In this document: positions 43,952 through 53,461 of the stretch, one piece after another
Position numbering within the stretch: the first letter of the stretch is position 1
Layout: each line of letters opens with the position of its first letter
Assembly: GCA_008933805.1 (NCBI GenBank)
Contig: WBUH01000021.1
Location: forward strand, 1 to 64,000
Reading direction: 5' to 3'
DNA: 64,000 nucleotides
DNA from: Bacteroidota bacterium
GTDB taxonomy: Bacteria > Bacteroidota > Bacteroidia > UBA8524
The notes under the pieces: model-generated
The model's database searches: none
What the model saw: only the letters and a program-made list of their open reading frames with translations
What the model was told of the DNA's origin: nothing
Made by a program: the position numbers and the translations under genes

Positions 43952-46534
43952 ATGAAAAAACTATTTACCCACAAAATTCTCGTCTTATCTGCTATTGCCC
44001 TTGCTTTAATGGCGGCCGGTACGGCACTTAAAAACGGCGGAGGAGCACCGGTATCGCATACCAATGCCCCTGCTGAAGCCAACTGTACCACATCAGGTTG
44101 TCATAGCGGCTCACTTAACCCTACTTCATCAAACCTGGCTAACTTAACTCTTACAGGAACATTTACAGGTAACGGTTACATACCCGATAGTACCTATACA
44201 ATGACCCTTACATACGCCCAAAGCGGTATCAACCGTTTCGGTATGGAGTTGACCTGTCTTACAAAAACCGGAAGCAACCCTGCCGGTACGTTAACAGCAG
44301 GTAGCGGAAGTCAAAAAATGACCGGAACAGTTACCGGCAAAACACGCGAATACTTAACACATACTTCGGCCTCATCATCAGGCTCAAGGACTTGGGTATT
44401 TACTTGGACTGCCCCATCAACCAACGTTGATACGGTTATGTTTTATGTGGTTGTGAACGCTGCTAACAGCGATGGTACTACCAGCGGTGACCAGATTTAC
44501 GCGAAAGAGTTCAAATTCGGCCCTTCGTCATTGTTGCCTATTGCCTCTATTATGGCAAACAAAACCACTATTTGTGTTGGCGACACTGTGAAGTTTAGCG
44601 GAAGCGGAACAAACAGTCCTACCAGCTATGCTTGGAAATTCAGAGGAACTCCCTCAACCAGCTCAGCCCAAAACCCTGAGGTTATTTATAATAACCCCGG
44701 TACTTTCTTTGACACCTTAAGGGTGTTTAACGTTAAAGGTTCTTCGGCACCAGCAACTGTTAAAATTACCGTTACGTCAAAACCATCAGCTAATATTATC
44801 AGCACATTGCCGGGCAATACTATATGCGAAGGCGATACTGTTACTGTTTCCGCAGCTTTCTCAAGCACCAACAAGTATAAATGGGATACCGGTAATCCCG
44901 GCGATACATTTAACGTGGTGAAAATAACCCAAGGCGGCACCTATCGTGTTACGGTAACCTCTGCCGGAGGATGTAGCAGCGTTAGTGCTCCTGTAACGGT
45001 TACGGTTAAACCCAAACCCGTGGTAACAATTACTACTTCGGCTGTAAACGATTCAGTATGCCAAGGTGATAGCGTTACTTACACTGCAACCGCAGGGAAT
45101 GACAATTACACATTCTCTGTAAACAGTACAACAGTACAAAACAGCGCATCAAATTCAATAAGGATACTTCCTGCATCAGGTACTGTGGTATCAGTTATTG
45201 CCCAAAAGAACGGCTGCCAAAGCAGTGCAGTGCAAAAAACAGTTACTGTTGTTGCTCCTGCTGCCGGCCCTACCATTTCATGCGGTACTCCAACAACTTC
45301 TGATGTTACCTTTAACTGGACTACTGTAGCAGGTGCTACCGGCTACGAGGTGAGCACCGATACCGGTAAAACATGGAACTCGCCCTCTACAGGTGCTGCC
45401 GGAACCAGCCACACTATTACCGGCTTAGGTTTTAGCACAAGCGTTAAACTATGGGTAAGGGCAAATACAAGCAGCCTTTGCGGCAAATCGCAAACAAGCA
45501 ACCAAACTTGCGCTACCTTGTCATGCTCAGGTGTAACCTACAAAACCACCATTGGCGATACCTTGTTGTGTCCCGGCGATTCAACCACTATCACCCTTAG
45601 CGATTTTTCAACCAGCAAATACTCAATCAAGTTTAACAACGGAAGCTTTGCCTCTGATACAGTATTCTGGGCTAAACCAAACGCAACTACCAATTATCCT
45701 TTTGAGATAATAGACTCTACTAAACTAAACTGTGGTGCTGCACCATTTACAGTTTCAGTAGGAGTTGATAATGTTCCTACACTAACTGCCACAGCCGTTC
45801 CCGGAACCACCGTATGCTTTGGTAAAACAATTAACCTTACTTCAAGCACCGGCTTTAGCAGCTATACAGCTTTCAAAAACAGCGTTCCTACAGGAACTCC
45901 CAATGCTACAGGTGCATTTAACAACCTAACTGTTGTTAGCGGTGATAAAATGACTGTTGAAGGCCAAACGAGCGCAGGTTGTAAAGCAACCTCAAACGAG
46001 TTGACCTTTGTGGTTAATCCATTGCCAAAACCCGGTTTTACTGCAACTATAAACAACAAATCGGTGACGTTTGATGATACCACTACAACCTCTAACATCC
46101 GTGTTTGGACGTTTGGCGATAATACTGCACCTGTAATAACAACCAAAAACCCAACTCACAACTACGCTACAGTAGGCACGTTTGATGTGAAACTTGTAGT
46201 AATAGACAACAACCAATGTGTTGACTCAGTTACCAAGCAAATTACCACTACCAACGTATCTGTGGGCGAGATTGCCGGATTGAACGGCTTAGACGTTTAT
46301 CCTAACCCAACTACCGGTGTATTACAATTGAATATTAACTGGCAAGGTAACAGTGTGTTAACTGTTAAAGTAACCGACATCACAGGTAAAACTGTTTATA
46401 CAGAAGCAATTGAAGATAAAGGAGCGATTAAACAAACCATTAACCTTCAACACTTGCCTAACGGTACTTACTTATTGCACTTACAATCTGCCGACGGTGA
46501 GAAAACACTGAAAGTATTGAAACAGGACAAATAA
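43952..46534 (+). CDS. T9SS-secreted multidomain protein with choice-of-anchor-V-like, PKD and type A sorting domains
   Basis: From ATG 43952 this is 860 residues; the in-frame sequence back to 43835 is not signal-like. It has a signal peptide (LFTHKILVLSAIALALMAAG), then an N-terminal reeler/choice-of-anchor-V-like domain (~30-190) with ANCTTSGCHSG. One PKD unit (YAWKFRGTPSTSS) and several Ig-like domains follow, with ICEGDTVTVSA and DSVCQGDSVTYTA. A late PKD unit reads RVWTFGDNTAPVITT. The T9SS type A C-terminal domain is about residues 775-860 (LDVYPNPTTGVLQL ... NGTYLLHLQS ... LKVLKQDK). The protein is surface-exposed or secreted. Confidence 0.9.
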   Translation: MKKLFTHKILVLSAIALALMAAGTALKNGGGAPVSHTNAPAEANCTTSGCHSGSLNPTSSNLANLTLTGTFTGNGYIPDSTYTMTLTYAQSGINRFGMELTCLTKTGSNPAGTLTAGSGSQKMTGTVTGKTREYLTHTSASSSGSRTWVFTWTAPSTNVDTVMFYVVVNAANSDGTTSGDQIYAKEFKFGPSSLLPIASIMANKTTICVGDTVKFSGSGTNSPTSYAWKFRGTPSTSSAQNPEVIYNNPGTFFDTLRVFNVKGSSAPATVKITVTSKPSANIISTLPGNTICEGDTVTVSAAFSSTNKYKWDTGNPGDTFNVVKITQGGTYRVTVTSAGGCSSVSAPVTVTVKPKPVVTITTSAVNDSVCQGDSVTYTATAGNDNYTFSVNSTTVQNSASNSIRILPASGTVVSVIAQKNGCQSSAVQKTVTVVAPAAGPTISCGTPTTSDVTFNWTTVAGATGYEVSTDTGKTWNSPSTGAAGTSHTITGLGFSTSVKLWVRANTSSLCGKSQTSNQTCATLSCSGVTYKTTIGDTLLCPGDSTTITLSDFSTSKYSIKFNNGSFASDTVFWAKPNATTNYPFEIIDSTKLNCGAAPFTVSVGVDNVPTLTATAVPGTTVCFGKTINLTSSTGFSSYTAFKNSVPTGTPNATGAFNNLTVVSGDKMTVEGQTSAGCKATSNELTFVVNPLPKPGFTATINNKSVTFDDTTTTSNIRVWTFGDNTAPVITTKNPTHNYATVGTFDVKLVVIDNNQCVDSVTKQITTTNVSVGEIAGLNGLDVYPNPTTGVLQLNINWQGNSVLTVKVTDITGKTVYTEAIEDKGAIKQTINLQHLPNGTYLLHLQSADGEKTLKVLKQDK

Positions 46535-46556
46535 TACAGGGACTCCCTGATAAATT

Positions 46557-46588
46557 AAAAGCAGGTACTGTTCAGTACCTGCTTTTTT
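46557..46588 (+). terminator. Rho-independent terminator after the T9SS protein gene
   Basis: GCAGGTACT (46561-46569) pairs with AGTACCTGC (46574-46582) around a GTTC loop. The flanking A4 and T6 give a bidirectional-looking stem followed by TTTTTT. It lies 22 bases past the stop. Confidence 0.9.
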
Positions 46589-46786
46589 GTTTTAGGGTAA
46601 AGTGTACAAGAATAGCTTTTTTGTTTCTGGGATAACTAATGCCAATGTTTAGCCAATAAACAACCCAACGTGGGTAGCGATATAGCTTAAAACATTGTGA
46701 GGATAAGCGATAAGCTTGTGTGTAGGTTCGGGGCCCGTAACGGGCAATGCATTGAAAGTACTTAGTGTTACATCAAAAAAACAGAG

Positions 46787-46945
46787 TTAAGCAGCTTGTT
46801 TTCTGATGTTGCTTATCCTGCGGGATAACACATCTTCTTCAATGCTCATTCTGAATTTGATTTTAAAATAACGCTGAAGCGCCTTAACATCTACTTTGGA
46901 CTTTGTAGCATACCTTTTTAGGGTTTCGCTGATTAAATCTCTCAT
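46787..46945 (-). CDS. Small basic hypothetical protein (52 residues)
   Basis: An ATG-started frame encoding MRDLISETLKRYATKSK and onward, ending NIRKQAA. It has an even mix of Arg, Lys, Glu and hydrophobic residues in helical spacing, with no low complexity. It resembles a small DNA-binding or regulatory protein in composition, but no family is recognised. It is the only coding-like frame between the terminator at 46588 and the phosphatase gene at 47088. A start-proximal TTTG-type element was not found. Confidence 0.5.
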   Translation of the reverse strand: MRDLISETLKRYATKSKVDVKALQRYFKIKFRMSIEEDVLSRRISNIRKQAA

Positions 46946-47087
46946 GACGTGTGTGGTTTATGTGTGTGTGTAAGTTTTTTATTTAAGCAGCAGCTTTAAC
47001 TATGTAAACGCAATTAAACAAATATAAGTTTTATAATGGTAAACTTTTTTTAAGCATTTGATAATAACTTTACAATATATATGCACA

Positions 47088-48410
47088 ATGATTAAGAAAG
47101 CCTTCGTTGTAGTTGTTTTATTGTTGTTGATAAGTAATTTGTATGCACAAAAATCAGCAGTTGTAGCGGGTCCGTTGCTGGGATACGTTGATTTTAGGGA
47201 GGCCTGCGTATGGGTACAGGTGAACAAAGAAGCCAAGCTAACGCTGAAATATTTTGCCCACCCCGATACCGTTTACCAAACCCAAACAGTGGTGGCCAAG
47301 CAAGAAACCCATTACTCGGCAAAGCTTGTGCTTGATAATATTGAGCCTGCCAAAACCTATACTTACCAGATATGGATTGATGGCAAACAGGCTGCCCCAA
47401 AGAAAAATTATAACCTAAAAGTGCCGGCGTTGTGGAAATGGCGCGGCGACCCTCCTGCATTTAAGTTTGCCACCGGTAGCTGTCACTATGCCAACCAAAC
47501 CATACACGACCGCCCCGGTACACCCTACGGAGATACTTTACCTGGTATTTTTAACAGCATTGTTACCAAACAGCCCGAGTTTATGCTATGGCTGGGCGAT
47601 AACATTTATTTGCGAGAGCCTGACTGGAACAGTAAAACAGGGGTGTATAAACGCTACGACCACGTGCGCAGTAACCCTGAATTGAACAACCTTTTTTCGT
47701 TTTGTCCCAACTATGCCATTTGGGACGACCACGATTTTGGCCCTAACAATGCCGATCGCGGTTTTTGGAACAAACAAACTACTTTGCAAGCGTTTAAAGA
47801 CTACTGGCCCAACCCAAGCTTCGGGGTGAACGGGGAGGAAGGTATTACAACATATTTTAACTATGCTGACGCCGATTTTTTCTTACTGGACGACAGATAC
47901 TACCGCAGTCCTGAGAAAACGCCTGTATATGACGCAGAAGTGCTTGGGGCTACCCAGTTACAATGGTTAAAGGATAATCTTTTGGCCAGTGGGTCAAAAT
48001 TTAAGTTTATAGCCGTTGGCAGTCAGTTTTTAAATACTTCCGAAGAGGCGGGCGAAACCTTTATCAGTGCACCCAAAGAGCGACAAGAAATAATCAGCTT
48101 TATCCATAAGCATAAAATCAAAAACGTAATTTTCTTAACAGGAGACAGGCATCACAGCGAAATAAGCATCTTAAAAACCGATAGCCTGCCCACCATTTAT
48201 GATGTTACCGTTTCGCCATTATCATCGGGTGCAGGAAATAGGGCACAGCAGGAAAAAAACACACTGCGTGTGGACGGTACGCTGATAACCGGAAAGCGCA
48301 ACTTTGCCACGCTTGAAATAACCGGTGCCCGCAACCAACGGGTGCTTACCATTGTGTATTACGGTCGCGAGGGAGAAGAAATCAATCGTTTTCAGATAAG
48401 CGCAGAGTAG
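47088..48410 (+). CDS. PhoD-like phosphodiesterase / alkaline phosphatase D family
   Basis: From the ATG at 47088 this is 440 residues with a signal peptide (VVVVLLLLISNLYAQ). An N-terminal Fn3-like domain is followed by the PhoD metallophosphatase with FATGSCHYANQ, WLGDNIYLREPDWNS, YAIWDDHDFGPNNADRG, FLLDDRYYRSP and NVIFLTGDRHHSEIS. Such periplasmic or secreted enzymes cleave phosphodiesters or phosphomonoesters using Ca/Fe. It is monocistronic, and a palindromic repeat lies 5 bases beyond its stop. Confidence 0.92.
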   Translation: MIKKAFVVVVLLLLISNLYAQKSAVVAGPLLGYVDFREACVWVQVNKEAKLTLKYFAHPDTVYQTQTVVAKQETHYSAKLVLDNIEPAKTYTYQIWIDGKQAAPKKNYNLKVPALWKWRGDPPAFKFATGSCHYANQTIHDRPGTPYGDTLPGIFNSIVTKQPEFMLWLGDNIYLREPDWNSKTGVYKRYDHVRSNPELNNLFSFCPNYAIWDDHDFGPNNADRGFWNKQTTLQAFKDYWPNPSFGVNGEEGITTYFNYADADFFLLDDRYYRSPEKTPVYDAEVLGATQLQWLKDNLLASGSKFKFIAVGSQFLNTSEEAGETFISAPKERQEIISFIHKHKIKNVIFLTGDRHHSEISILKTDSLPTIYDVTVSPLSSGAGNRAQQEKNTLRVDGTLITGKRNFATLEITGARNQRVLTIVYYGREGEEINRFQISAE

Positions 48411-48415
48411 AGTCC

Positions 48416-48527
48416 TGCCGAACTTGTTTCGACATCTCATCACCATTCACATGATTTCCCTATGCGATCCCGAACCGAGTTCGGGATGACGGTGGTTTTC
48501 CTCCTACTACATCCTCCTCCAAGAGGA
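48416..48527 (-). repeat. Dispersed palindromic repeat, copy B (inverted)
   Basis: The reverse complement of this stretch matches 10841-10954 nearly exactly over about 110 bases. It includes GGAGGAGGATGTAG, AACCACCGTCATCCCGAA, the CCGAACTCGGTTCGG hairpin and GGGAAATCATGTGAATGG. The downstream end has the second hairpin TCGAAACAAGTTCGG. It is intergenic. Confidence 0.9.
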
Positions 48528-48634
48528 GAGAGTTTTATATTTTCTTTTATATCATTTAAACAATTGTTAATCAAATTTTTATGCGTGTTATAAAAACAAT
48601 GTTAGAAAATGGGGTACAACATAGGTGTTCACAC

Positions 48635-49009
48635 TTAGTTGTTTTGGTAAAGAGGTTTTAACTCCAAAGAGACGGCCACCGTCAAGGCCATTTGCTCCTT
48701 TGGGTCGGGTTCGACCATATAGCGAAGGTAACAATTACTTCTTAAAATGGTTGCCGTGCCGTTGGAACTTTCAGAGGTGGTTAAGATGTAGGCAAGCTGC
48801 TTGGTAAAGATTTCGTTGCGGAGGTTGTTGGTGAAGTTAATATAAAGAGGGGTTTCGTTTAGAGTTTCGTCCACAAGACAGATTAAATATACCCCGCCCA
48901 GTTTGGGCAACGTAGTGATGTCGATTGTGTAATATTGATATGCGGTGCTATTAAGAAAGGATTTTGCACGTTCTTGCAGTTCATTCCATCGGTTAGGTAG
49001 CAGTATCAT
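48635..49009 (-). CDS. Degenerate GIY-YIG-like small protein
   Basis: From the ATG at 49009 this is 124 residues; the longer frame to 49075 would run through a terminator stem, so the internal ATG is favoured. It has a weak GIY-YIG pattern: KLGGVYLICLV for the GIY strand, LYINFTNNLRNEIF for the YIG strand with Asn in place of the final Gly and an Arg in the expected place, and MVEPDPKEQMALTVAVSLEL near the end with a Glu. If it is this family, it is degenerate. No neighbour suggests a function. It lies downstream of the 1435-residue T9SS gene, after a terminator. Confidence 0.4.
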   Translation of the reverse strand: MILLPNRWNELQERAKSFLNSTAYQYYTIDITTLPKLGGVYLICLVDETLNETPLYINFTNNLRNEIFTKQLAYILTTSESSNGTATILRSNCYLRYMVEPDPKEQMALTVAVSLELKPLYQNN

Positions 49010-49031
49010 TCCTATATCAAATAAAAGGTTT

Positions 49032-49062
49032 AAAAATAGCCGCACCAAAATTGGTGCGGCTA
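49032..49062 (-). terminator. Rho-independent terminator after the 1435-residue T9SS gene
   Basis: TAGCCGCACCAA (49037-49048) and TTGGTGCGGCTA (49051-49062) form a perfect 12-bp stem with an AA loop. On the minus strand it is followed by TTTTT. It lies 65 bases past the stop of the T9SS gene. Confidence 0.9.
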
Positions 49063-49126
49063 TGGTGTAAAACACTGTGCATCCCTTTAGAGCGGGACAA
49101 TTATATAAATCGGAGTTGTGAGCAGC

Positions 49127-52100
49127 TTATTCGTTGTTTTTGATAAAATGCTTGACAAAAGGCACATTATCTACATACACCACCATGTTGTACACGTCAA
49201 CAGGCAAACCTGCTATAGTAACAGTATGGCTGTGGTTGCCTGCTAACAGTTCTCCCAATGCTATATCACTCACTACCTTACTACCAAACTTGTTAAACAC
49301 AGCTATTTTTACATCACCGTCAATATTCATGTCCATATTCACTGTGATAATATCAGTAGCAGGGTTGGGGGTTAGGGTGTAGGTTACTGAGGGGTCATTA
49401 GAACCGCCGCCACTACCCTGTGAACCACCGTTCTGTCCATTTCCCTGTAAAGGTTGATATGGGAATAACATTGCGCACGTTTTAATGTTTTCTGCGTATT
49501 CTAACTCAGTGATTTCCTCTGCTATTACCTTACGTTCATTTTCAATAACGCAATTCCAATAGTTCAAACGGTCGATGTCGTCGGTTTGTACAAAAGTGCT
49601 GATGTCAGAATTTATCTCCAGTGCGTCGGCGTATTTACCAAACATCCAATGCACAATCATCCGGTCAAGTTCTATGTTAAACTTCACACGGTAATGAGGG
49701 GTATCGTTTGTGTTTACTAAGTCGTTGACTGTATTTAACTGGTCAAACAAGGCGTTAGCGGCCAATAGTTGATTAGCCACTCCTGCTGCATCCCCAACAA
49801 ACACTTGTGCGCCGATTGCATCCCCGATGCTGGCAAGGTATTTTTGATACCCAAACACATTCATTTCTTTAGTCTCAGGACTGATAAGACTTGAGGTTGC
49901 TGTTAACAAGTTGGCAAGGTTTAATAAGCCCTGCTTTAACACCCTTTCTTCACTGCCACCAACGGTCAAAGGCACTGTTTCGGTAAAGCCTGTAAACACA
50001 TTCCTAAAGGCAGTTTTAACGTTCGTTCCCATGTAAGTTCCGTTGGGTACGTTTTCAGTTGTGCTGATACCCCCGAAGTTCCCGTCAAAGGACGACAGCA
50101 CACTGCCGTTACGATAAATGTTAAGTGTTGCACCGCCACCTACGGGTGGTTTTTTAGTATCAGGGTCAAAGTTTAAAGGGTCAGATAATGCCGAAGTCCA
50201 TGCGCTAATCGGACAGGTGGTTGTTGTAGCGGATTGTACGCCCAAAATATAGCGGGGTGTATAGTTTTCATTAATGGCAAAGTGAATAGAACCTGCATTG
50301 TTTACGCTAATAAAGTTTGGCGGAAGTGGGGGTGTAACATAAGCAACGTTTGCTTGTGGCCCCCAATAATTGTTGTTAATCGTTAAGTCTTGGATTGAAG
50401 TATTCAGCGTATTGCTTGGGCGTGTTATCACTAACGATGAATGCAGAGGATTGCTACTGCCAACGTTATAAAAACTATTGTATCCATTATCCAAATGGGT
50501 GGTTAGGAAAAAGGGACTAAGTAATCCGTATGGTGAAGTAACTTTAGCCCCGTTCTTACCGCTTGGTATGTTAAGGTAGTTATAGCCGCCGTTTAAGGGG
50601 CTGCCTCCAACCAGTGAAATGCCAGTGGACGGAATAGCTGCACTTATGTTTAAGCTGCCGTAGTTATAAAAATCAATGGCTTGTTCGTTTTGGAAAAAGT
50701 GGTTACAGGCAAGGGTGGCAACTGCTTTGTCACCGTGAAACCCTGTTGCGGTTTTTGAAAACACGTTACCTGTTACCCCAACATCGGCATAGTTAGCACT
50801 GGTGATTTCAAAACCAAACCCTGTGGGGTTGTTACCTGCTCCTTTAATTGTGTTTGACTCAAAACGAAGGGTGCGGGCAAAATCAATTGCCTGTACGGCC
50901 TGTCCGCAGTCTATAAATTCGTTTGCAAAAATGTGGGTTCTACCGTTGCGCACCTGTACGCCGTAATCACAATTTATAAAATCGTTGTAGTGGATTTTAA
51001 TATCGTAATGTCCTTGTGGGTTTAAAATGGTAAAGGCTGTTTTAGCGTCTGAAAAGGTGTTATCAGTAATGTATTGGGGGTGTTGGATGCCGTAAATGGT
51101 AATACCCTTGTGTATGCGGGTATTTCCGTTGTTATCGGTTACGTTAGGAATACGGGTAATGATATTGTTTACAATGTGAAAATCACAAGGCAGTACCATG
51201 CTCGCATTTAGTCCCAATTCTGCGGTTATTCCTTCAATTTTGAACAGTTTTAGGTTTTTGGGTGGGTGCAAACGGGTGTTGTTGGCTATCTCAATGCGTT
51301 TCCTTTTAAGACTGTCGGTAAAAACCATTTGGCAGTTGTTGCCGTTCACCAAGATATTCGGGTTTTTGTCTTGGGCTTCTATATCAAATAAAACAAACCC
51401 GCTTCCTTTGGTTGAAAACACAGCGTTGGGCATCAATTCAAGCGTCCCGCGTATTTCTAAAACTGAATTAGTATTCTTTAAGTCAATGTTTGCATTGGGA
51501 TGAAATTGCAGCGTGGCACCTTTTTCTATTATCACCCTTGAGTTTGCAAGAATATCAAGGTTAGAGCCTGCTTTTAAGATTAGTTTTGTACCACTTGAAA
51601 AGCGCAGAACAGCATTTGTGTCTGCATTATGACCAACTTGTATCCTTGCTCCGTTCAACACCATTTCAACCGTTGAGTTATTGCATACCTTCACATCTTC
51701 AAGTAAGGTAAGTTTACCACCTCCGCCTTGTATAATTAGGTTTTTGTTGAGGTAGCGTTCAAAGTTTATTCCGTGCTCTTTTGAGTCGTAATCATACTTT
51801 CTGATTTTACGCTCAATGGTTAGGGTAGAAACATTTGTTTCAGGTATAATTAACTCTGTAAGGCCATCCCAAAACCCATTATTTCGGGCATTGCTAATCT
51901 CGTGAAATTTAGACGATGCACACGGGCAAATAACTTCGGGGGTGTAGGTAGGCAGGTTTTGTGATTGGTCAAACGACAAGTGAAAAAGATTGTATAAAAT
52001 CATGTAATCTAAGCCCGGTTGGTTGCCTTTTATCCAAGCATTGCTCCAATCGTGATTGGCTGCTTCATTTTTCATCCAGCGGTTGTCAAATGACCAGTAA

Positions 52101-53434
52101 TTGCCACCATTACCACGCAGGGTAGAGTCGGCGGGAGTTTCGTCCTCTGTATATAAAAAGCATCCGTGGCAAAGGGGCATACTATCTAATAATGTTTTGT
52201 AAAAATCCCGCTCAAGCGCATTGGTCTGCTGGTTAAACATCACATTTGACATCAGCGGGTATATCATCAGGTTTCTATCGTTAGAAAAATCCACAATTTT
52301 TTGGTAATCACTCATGCGCCCAATAGCTTCTAACATCAAAATCATACGCATATTCATAGCGTAATTGCTAAATGTTTCATCAAAGCAAACTATTTCCAAA
52401 TCAACGGGAAAAATTCCTACCTCTAAACAAGGGTCGTGCCCTACGATAATATCATCGTAAAACACCTTTAAATCTTGAAACGAAATTTCATCAATTATCT
52501 CGAAATTAGGGTCGGTTTCAGAATTTCGGGTGTACCTGAAAGAGCAATCCACTTGTTCACCTGTAATTGCTTCAACTACTGTCATTAGTGGGTAAGCAAG
52601 CAGCATTATAAAACGGTCATGGCCTCCTGTGGTTTCCCAATGAAATACAGGGTTATTGAAAGTATAGTTTTGTTGGATAAATAAACCGTCGTTATTTGGA
52701 GTAAACTCGTTCACCACATTAAACTTTTTTAACAAAAGTCGGTCTCGCATCCGTTTGGTCATGTTTTTTACCTCAGTAAATAGGTAAAAGCCTGTGCTAT
52801 CGTTTTGGGGGTTAACGTACACATCACCAACAAACTTTTGTACAAACCTAAAGCCTAATAACAAGGCAACCATTTGGTCGATGCTTGGTTCATTGCCTGC
52901 TTGAAAATGCTCGGCATTAGGTATCGGGTCTGCATCTTTGTTAAAATAATCAGAATGGGGCTTTACCATGCCCATTGTTCCCCAATTAATATTAAAATTA
53001 CTATCAACATCATCTCGGATAAACCAGCCGTTTAAATTTTCTTGTACGCTCTGTTGTTTTAATTTTCTTGCGTATTGAACCTCTCCTGTTAAATCCAATC
53101 TTCTTATTGCGTTAATTGCATAGTAAAGTTCATTTAATGTAGCTTGTGTGGGCAGGTTATCTCGTTTTAAGAGTTCATACTCAGTAGCTAACACTGCAAT
53201 GTACCAACCCAATTGTGAGGTAGCGTCGCTCCAGCGCATATTGTTTTTCGTACGGTCTCTAATATTAGCGGGGATACTCTCTCCTTGGTTTGGTCCGATT
53301 TTCACAAAGAACTTACGAAGTCGGTCGCGGTTTTCCCAATACTTTTTAAGGTTGGCATCGGGAGATTGTGCGTTTGATAATTTGGGCAACAGGCATAGCA
53401 TAGCCATTGCCACTAAGAATAGCTTAATTTTCAT
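49127..53434 (-). CDS. Large T9SS cargo protein with parallel beta-helix region and type A sorting domain
   Basis: A 1435-residue protein with signal peptide (LFLVAMAMLCLLPKLSNAQ). The N-terminal ~500 residues are helical and Trp/Tyr-rich with no recognised domain. Residues ~560-760 have repeats such as GGKLTLLEDVKVCNNSTVEM. Residues ~780-960 form a right-handed beta-helix pattern (DNTFSDAKTAFTILN, YNDFINCDYGVQVRN, ANEFIDCGQAVQAID, SNTIKGAGNN, GNVFSKTATGF). The last ~75 residues are the T9SS type A domain (TLTPNPATDIITVNMDM ... NMVVYVDN). It is likely secreted, and an enzyme acting on a polysaccharide is possible but unproven. Confidence 0.88.
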   Translation of the reverse strand: MKIKLFLVAMAMLCLLPKLSNAQSPDANLKKYWENRDRLRKFFVKIGPNQGESIPANIRDRTKNNMRWSDATSQLGWYIAVLATEYELLKRDNLPTQATLNELYYAINAIRRLDLTGEVQYARKLKQQSVQENLNGWFIRDDVDSNFNINWGTMGMVKPHSDYFNKDADPIPNAEHFQAGNEPSIDQMVALLLGFRFVQKFVGDVYVNPQNDSTGFYLFTEVKNMTKRMRDRLLLKKFNVVNEFTPNNDGLFIQQNYTFNNPVFHWETTGGHDRFIMLLAYPLMTVVEAITGEQVDCSFRYTRNSETDPNFEIIDEISFQDLKVFYDDIIVGHDPCLEVGIFPVDLEIVCFDETFSNYAMNMRMILMLEAIGRMSDYQKIVDFSNDRNLMIYPLMSNVMFNQQTNALERDFYKTLLDSMPLCHGCFLYTEDETPADSTLRGNGGNYWSFDNRWMKNEAANHDWSNAWIKGNQPGLDYMILYNLFHLSFDQSQNLPTYTPEVICPCASSKFHEISNARNNGFWDGLTELIIPETNVSTLTIERKIRKYDYDSKEHGINFERYLNKNLIIQGGGGKLTLLEDVKVCNNSTVEMVLNGARIQVGHNADTNAVLRFSSGTKLILKAGSNLDILANSRVIIEKGATLQFHPNANIDLKNTNSVLEIRGTLELMPNAVFSTKGSGFVLFDIEAQDKNPNILVNGNNCQMVFTDSLKRKRIEIANNTRLHPPKNLKLFKIEGITAELGLNASMVLPCDFHIVNNIITRIPNVTDNNGNTRIHKGITIYGIQHPQYITDNTFSDAKTAFTILNPQGHYDIKIHYNDFINCDYGVQVRNGRTHIFANEFIDCGQAVQAIDFARTLRFESNTIKGAGNNPTGFGFEITSANYADVGVTGNVFSKTATGFHGDKAVATLACNHFFQNEQAIDFYNYGSLNISAAIPSTGISLVGGSPLNGGYNYLNIPSGKNGAKVTSPYGLLSPFFLTTHLDNGYNSFYNVGSSNPLHSSLVITRPSNTLNTSIQDLTINNNYWGPQANVAYVTPPLPPNFISVNNAGSIHFAINENYTPRYILGVQSATTTTCPISAWTSALSDPLNFDPDTKKPPVGGGATLNIYRNGSVLSSFDGNFGGISTTENVPNGTYMGTNVKTAFRNVFTGFTETVPLTVGGSEERVLKQGLLNLANLLTATSSLISPETKEMNVFGYQKYLASIGDAIGAQVFVGDAAGVANQLLAANALFDQLNTVNDLVNTNDTPHYRVKFNIELDRMIVHWMFGKYADALEINSDISTFVQTDDIDRLNYWNCVIENERKVIAEEITELEYAENIKTCAMLFPYQPLQGNGQNGGSQGSGGGSNDPSVTYTLTPNPATDIITVNMDMNIDGDVKIAVFNKFGSKVVSDIALGELLAGNHSHTVTIAGLPVDVYNMVVYVDNVPFVKHFIKNNE

Positions 53435-53461
53435 GCGATTTGAAAGGGGGTTAGTTAAGTA

